Shown: piece after piece, positions 61,311 through 64,000 of the stretch
Position numbering within the stretch: the stretch's first letter is position 1
How the letters are laid out: each line of letters opens with the position of its first letter
DNA from: Ceratotherium simum simum
Taxonomy: Eukaryota; Chordata; Mammalia; Perissodactyla; Rhinocerotidae
Reading direction: 5' to 3'
DNA length: 64,000 bases
Assembly (NCBI RefSeq): GCF_000283155.1
Contig: NW_004454163.1
Span: forward strand, 22,733,616-22,797,615
Made by a program: the position numbers and the translations under genes
Notes under the pieces: model-generated
Told to the model about the DNA's origin: nothing
Seen by the model: the letters and a program-made list of their open reading frames with translations, nothing else
Database searches by the model: none

Positions 61311-61409
61311 AAACCTAGATGTTTTTTAAAAAATTTAATGCTGAAAATAAATAAGTGAGATTGGTTGGAGGAGCATATATTTGTAGAGGAATGAAATTTT
61401 AAAATTCAT

Positions 61410-61620
61410 TATTTGAATTAATCCTGAGAGATTGGAGGAGGGAATGATTGTAAAAGTGGGGAGCAGCCTGAGGACATTTTGAGGGTGATGGAACTATTCT
61501 GTACATGACAGGGGTGATGGATACATGACTCTATGGGTTTGTTAAAACCCATAGAACCATATACCACTGAGTGAGTTTCCTTTATGTAAATTTTAAAAAT
61601 ATATTAAAAAGTTAAAACTG
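61410..61620 (+). repeat. L1 LINE 3' UTR tail
   Basis: GAGGGTGATGGAACTATTCT and TACATGACAGGGGTGATG precede a segment resembling GTTAAAACCCATAGAACCAT and a TTAAAAATATATTAAAAA end, the order of an L1MB-type 3' UTR. A perfect 10-bp hairpin lies at 61531-61554. Confidence 0.65.
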
Positions 61621-62239
61621 AGAAGATAATAGGAGTAGAATTGTAAAAGCAAATGCAAGGTAGAATTCAAAGGTGAATAGAAGTGACTGTCCACTACAAT
61701 AAATAAATAAATAGCATTCAAAGTTTATAAAGGTGAGTGGCTTAAGGAAGATGATGTCCATTGGTGAGAACTGTTTCAGACAATAGAAATGAGCACATCA
61801 GTATGTATCAGACCTGTCTGGAAAGACAGAGTATGGGTATATCAATGGCCTTCTGTAATTCTCTGTAAAGAAATACAGGCTATTAAGGACTGGAACAAAA
61901 CTCTAACAAAAAGACCCATAAAATGCAGCACACTAAATAGAGAACAGATATGTATTTGTCAAAAGTACCAACTGCCTGACACCACTTGGCAGTGCCATCC
62001 ACAGCAGACTGTACACAGCAACAATCATTTTCATTAGCAAGAATCGGCCAAGACAAATCTTGCTGGCCACTAGGAGAAAATAACATTAATAAACTATACT
62101 TTCATCTTGTTTTATTTCTGTTACTCCATTTTTTTCCTGAAAATTCTTACCTTACGGAGAGAGTTATGAAAAACTGTGGTAATTTTGTGTTTAATAACAG
62201 TTATACATAATGAAAATTGTATTGAACCTTATAGGAAAT
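61621..62239. other. Unique intronic sequence
   Basis: No repeat or exon recognised. Short overlapping frames on both strands near 61789-62210. Confidence 0.4.
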
Positions 62240-62795
62240 ATGGACTTTGTTCCCATAGTTTTGAGCATGTTGTGCCAGGAACCGTTCTGGGTACTGGAGT
62301 TATAGAGAATTTATGGAAGGAGATGAGACAAAAAATAATGAAATAATCACATTAAATAGGTAGCACAATAAGTGGTAATAAATCCTATGGGAAAAAATAA
62401 GAGAAGAGATCATTAAGAGATTAGGAGATTAGAGATTAAGGAAAGATTGCAATTTTTAAATATGGGTAACCAGAGAAGGCTGCGACTGGAAATTAAGTAA
62501 CAAAAACCTGAAGTATCAGATAAGGCATATCTGAGAGAGAGCCTCCCAAGCAGAAGATACAACAAATGCAAATTCCCTGAGGCCAGAGCATGCTGGGCAC
62601 GTTTGAGGAACAGCCAAGTGCCCAGAGTGGAGTAGATGGCCGGGATTAGGTGAGAAAAGGGGAAAGTTGTTGGAGATGATGACAGAGAGCTAAGGGGGAA
62701 AGGAATAGATCATACATGACCTTTTATGCCATTGTAAAGAACCTGGTCTTACAATGCGGTATGGGAAGACTTTGGGTTTGAGCAGAGCAATAACA
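62240..62795 (-). repeat. L2 LINE fragment, reversed
   Basis: TGTGCCAGGAACCGTTCTGG, GAGCCTCCCAAGCAGAAGAT, AATTCCCTGAGGCCAGAGCA, CGTTTGAGGAACAGCCAAGT, CATACATGACCTTTTATGCC and TTTGAGCAGAGCAATAACAT are consecutive reversed L2 blocks. Confidence 0.8.
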
Positions 62796-62839
62796 TAATC
62801 TTATTTGTATTTTGTCTACACATATACACTATATCTATA

Positions 62840-63190
62840 TGCATAAACATTTATTTTCAATACCCTCTATATGCTGATGGCTTCCACTTCTATATATCCA
62901 GCCATGGACTTACGTACCTACCTACTTCCCTGCTATCTCTACAGGTATAACAAATAGGCATCTCAAATTTAATATCACCCAAGAACTTGCTTGTTTGTCC
63001 TCATCTCAGTACCGCTTCTTTTATCAGTTGTCCAAGCCAAAGATCTATGAGTTATCATTGAGTCTCCTCTTTCCCATACTGCTCACATCCAATCTATAGC
63101 TCTGTTGACTATACCTCCCAAATGTCACAAATATGTCTACTTTCTCTCCATGATGGCCACTTAGACAAGTGCAAAAACACTGTTAGGATC
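62840..63190 (+). repeat. L2-like LINE fragment, left part split by L1
   Basis: TATGAGTTATCATTGAGTCT, CTCCTCTTTCCCATACTGCT, CATCCAATCTATAGCTCTGT and TCCATGATGGCCACTTAGAC follow the forward L2 ORF2 C-terminal order. It resumes after the L1. Confidence 0.6.
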
Positions 63191-63848
63191 TTCTAAATTT
63201 TTAAAATATTTTTAAAAATACACATAACGTAAAATTTACCATCTTAACCATTTTTAAGTGTACACAGTTCAATGGCATTAAGTACATTCACACTGTTGTG
63301 CAACCATCACTACCACCCTTCTCCAGAACTCTTTTCATCCTGCAAAACTGAAACTCTGTACCCATTAAACAAGAACTCCCTAATCCCCCCTCCCCCTCAG
63401 CCCTGGCAGTCACTGTCCTGCTTTTTGTCTCTATGAATTTGACTACTCTGGGTACCTCGTGTGAGTAAAATCATACAATTGTTGTTCTTTTATGACTGGC
63501 TTATTTCACTTAGCATAATATCCTCAAGGCTCACCCATGTTGTAGCATGTGTCAGAATTTCCTCCCCTTTTAAAGCTGAAAAATATTCCATTGTATGTAT
63601 ATACTACATTTTGTTTATCCACTCATCTGTTGATGGACAGACACTGGTTGCTTCTATCTTTTTGCTATTGTGAATAATGCTGCTATGAACACAGGTGTAT
63701 AAACATCTATTTGAGTCCCTGCTTTCAATTCTTTTGGAAATATATCCAGAAGTGGAATCGCTGGATCATATGGTAATTCAATTTTTAATTTTTTGATGAA
63801 CTGCCATAATATTTTCCATAGCAGCTGCACCATTTTGCATTCCCAAGG
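63191..63848 (-). mobile_element. L1 LINE 3' end
   Basis: CGTAAAATTTACCATCTTAA, AGTTCAATGGCATTAAGTAC, CCCTGGCAGTCACTGTCCTG, ATATTCCATTGTATGTATAT, CACTCATCTGTTGATGGACA and AGCAGCTGCACCATTTTGCA are the reversed L1 3' UTR and ORF2 end. Confidence 0.92.
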
Positions 63849-64000
63849 GATCCCCTTTGTATCTTCTTCATTTTCCTTCTTACCCTCTAGGCTCCAGGCA
63901 CAGTGACCCTCTTTGTTTTTTCTTCAAATATCAACCTCGTTCTTTCTATAGGACCTTTCTAGTAGTTGTTCCTTCTGCCTGTAAAGCTCTCCACCCTGGT
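63849..64000 (+). repeat. L2-like LINE fragment, right part
   Basis: After the L1, TAGGCTCCAGGCACAGTGAC, TCTTTCTATAGGACC and TTGTTCCTTCTGCCTGTAAA continue the forward L2 order (the 'GTTCCCTCTGCCTGGAA' region). It runs off the window. Confidence 0.55.

Larger units (their letters stand above)
45473..64000 (+). other. DCC: DCC intron downstream of the second visible exon (3' end outside window)
   Basis: Phase-1 intron starting gtaaga. I searched for the expected next coding segment (SQVPDQPSSLHVRP, start of FN3 repeat 4) and did not see it, so the intron exceeds 18.5 kb. It is dominated by L2, L1/HAL1, ERE and MLT1 copies listed separately. Confidence 0.9.

Noticed and set aside
45473..64000. 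The next DCC exon (start of FN3 repeat 4)
   Set aside because: Looked for a segment encoding SQVPDQPSSLHVRP after an acceptor; none was seen.

Overview
This is a 64 kb piece of a perissodactyl (most likely equid) nuclear genome. It is AT-rich, depleted in CpG in most places, and built from mammalian interspersed repeats. The lineage call rests on eight copies, plus one fragment, of the equine-type tRNA-headed SINE (ERE), several with clear target-site duplications. Rhinoceros or tapir cannot be excluded from sequence alone. No prokaryotic gene organisation, CRISPR array, rRNA or intact tRNA gene is present.

The only protein-coding sequence I can support is two internal exons of the netrin receptor gene DCC on the + strand, at 33293-33434 and 45362-45472. 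Together they encode most of the third fibronectin type III domain. Both have GT-AG boundaries, and joining them restores a glycine codon split 1+2, so this is the genomic locus and not a processed copy. Everything else is DCC intron: about 33.3 kb of an upstream intron whose 5' end lies outside the window, a complete 11.9 kb intron, and about 18.5 kb of the next intron. The following exon (start of the fourth FN3 domain) was not found.

Layout: 1-13.5 kb holds unique intron with old MIR, L2 and LTR fragments and a CpG-rich patch near 4 kb. At 13.5-14.0 kb lies a long polypyrimidine tract with a 160-base assembly gap, followed at once by an acceptor-like CAG. At 15-18 kb are three EREs and an L1 3' end. 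At 18-28 kb is mostly unique sequence with possible conserved noncoding segments. At 28.7-29.8 kb is a complete, internally deleted Tigger transposon carrying a nested composite SINE. At 30.5-33 kb are nested L1/HAL1/MLT1 fragments. At 33-45.5 kb are the two exons with an ERE, a transposase-like remnant, a U6/L1 chimeric retrocopy, L1, MLT1 and MIR. At 46-64 kb are L2, ERE, MLT1, layered L1/HAL1, and an L2 split by an L1 at the window end.

No undescribed biological system is evident. The most worthwhile observations are the U6/L1 chimera, the Tigger-SINE nesting with a SINE body resembling RTE-type tails, the pseudoexon candidate after the polypyrimidine tract, and the CpG-rich patch. Repeat boundaries and family names were assigned by eye from remembered consensus sequences, so boundaries are approximate unless a target-site duplication is cited.
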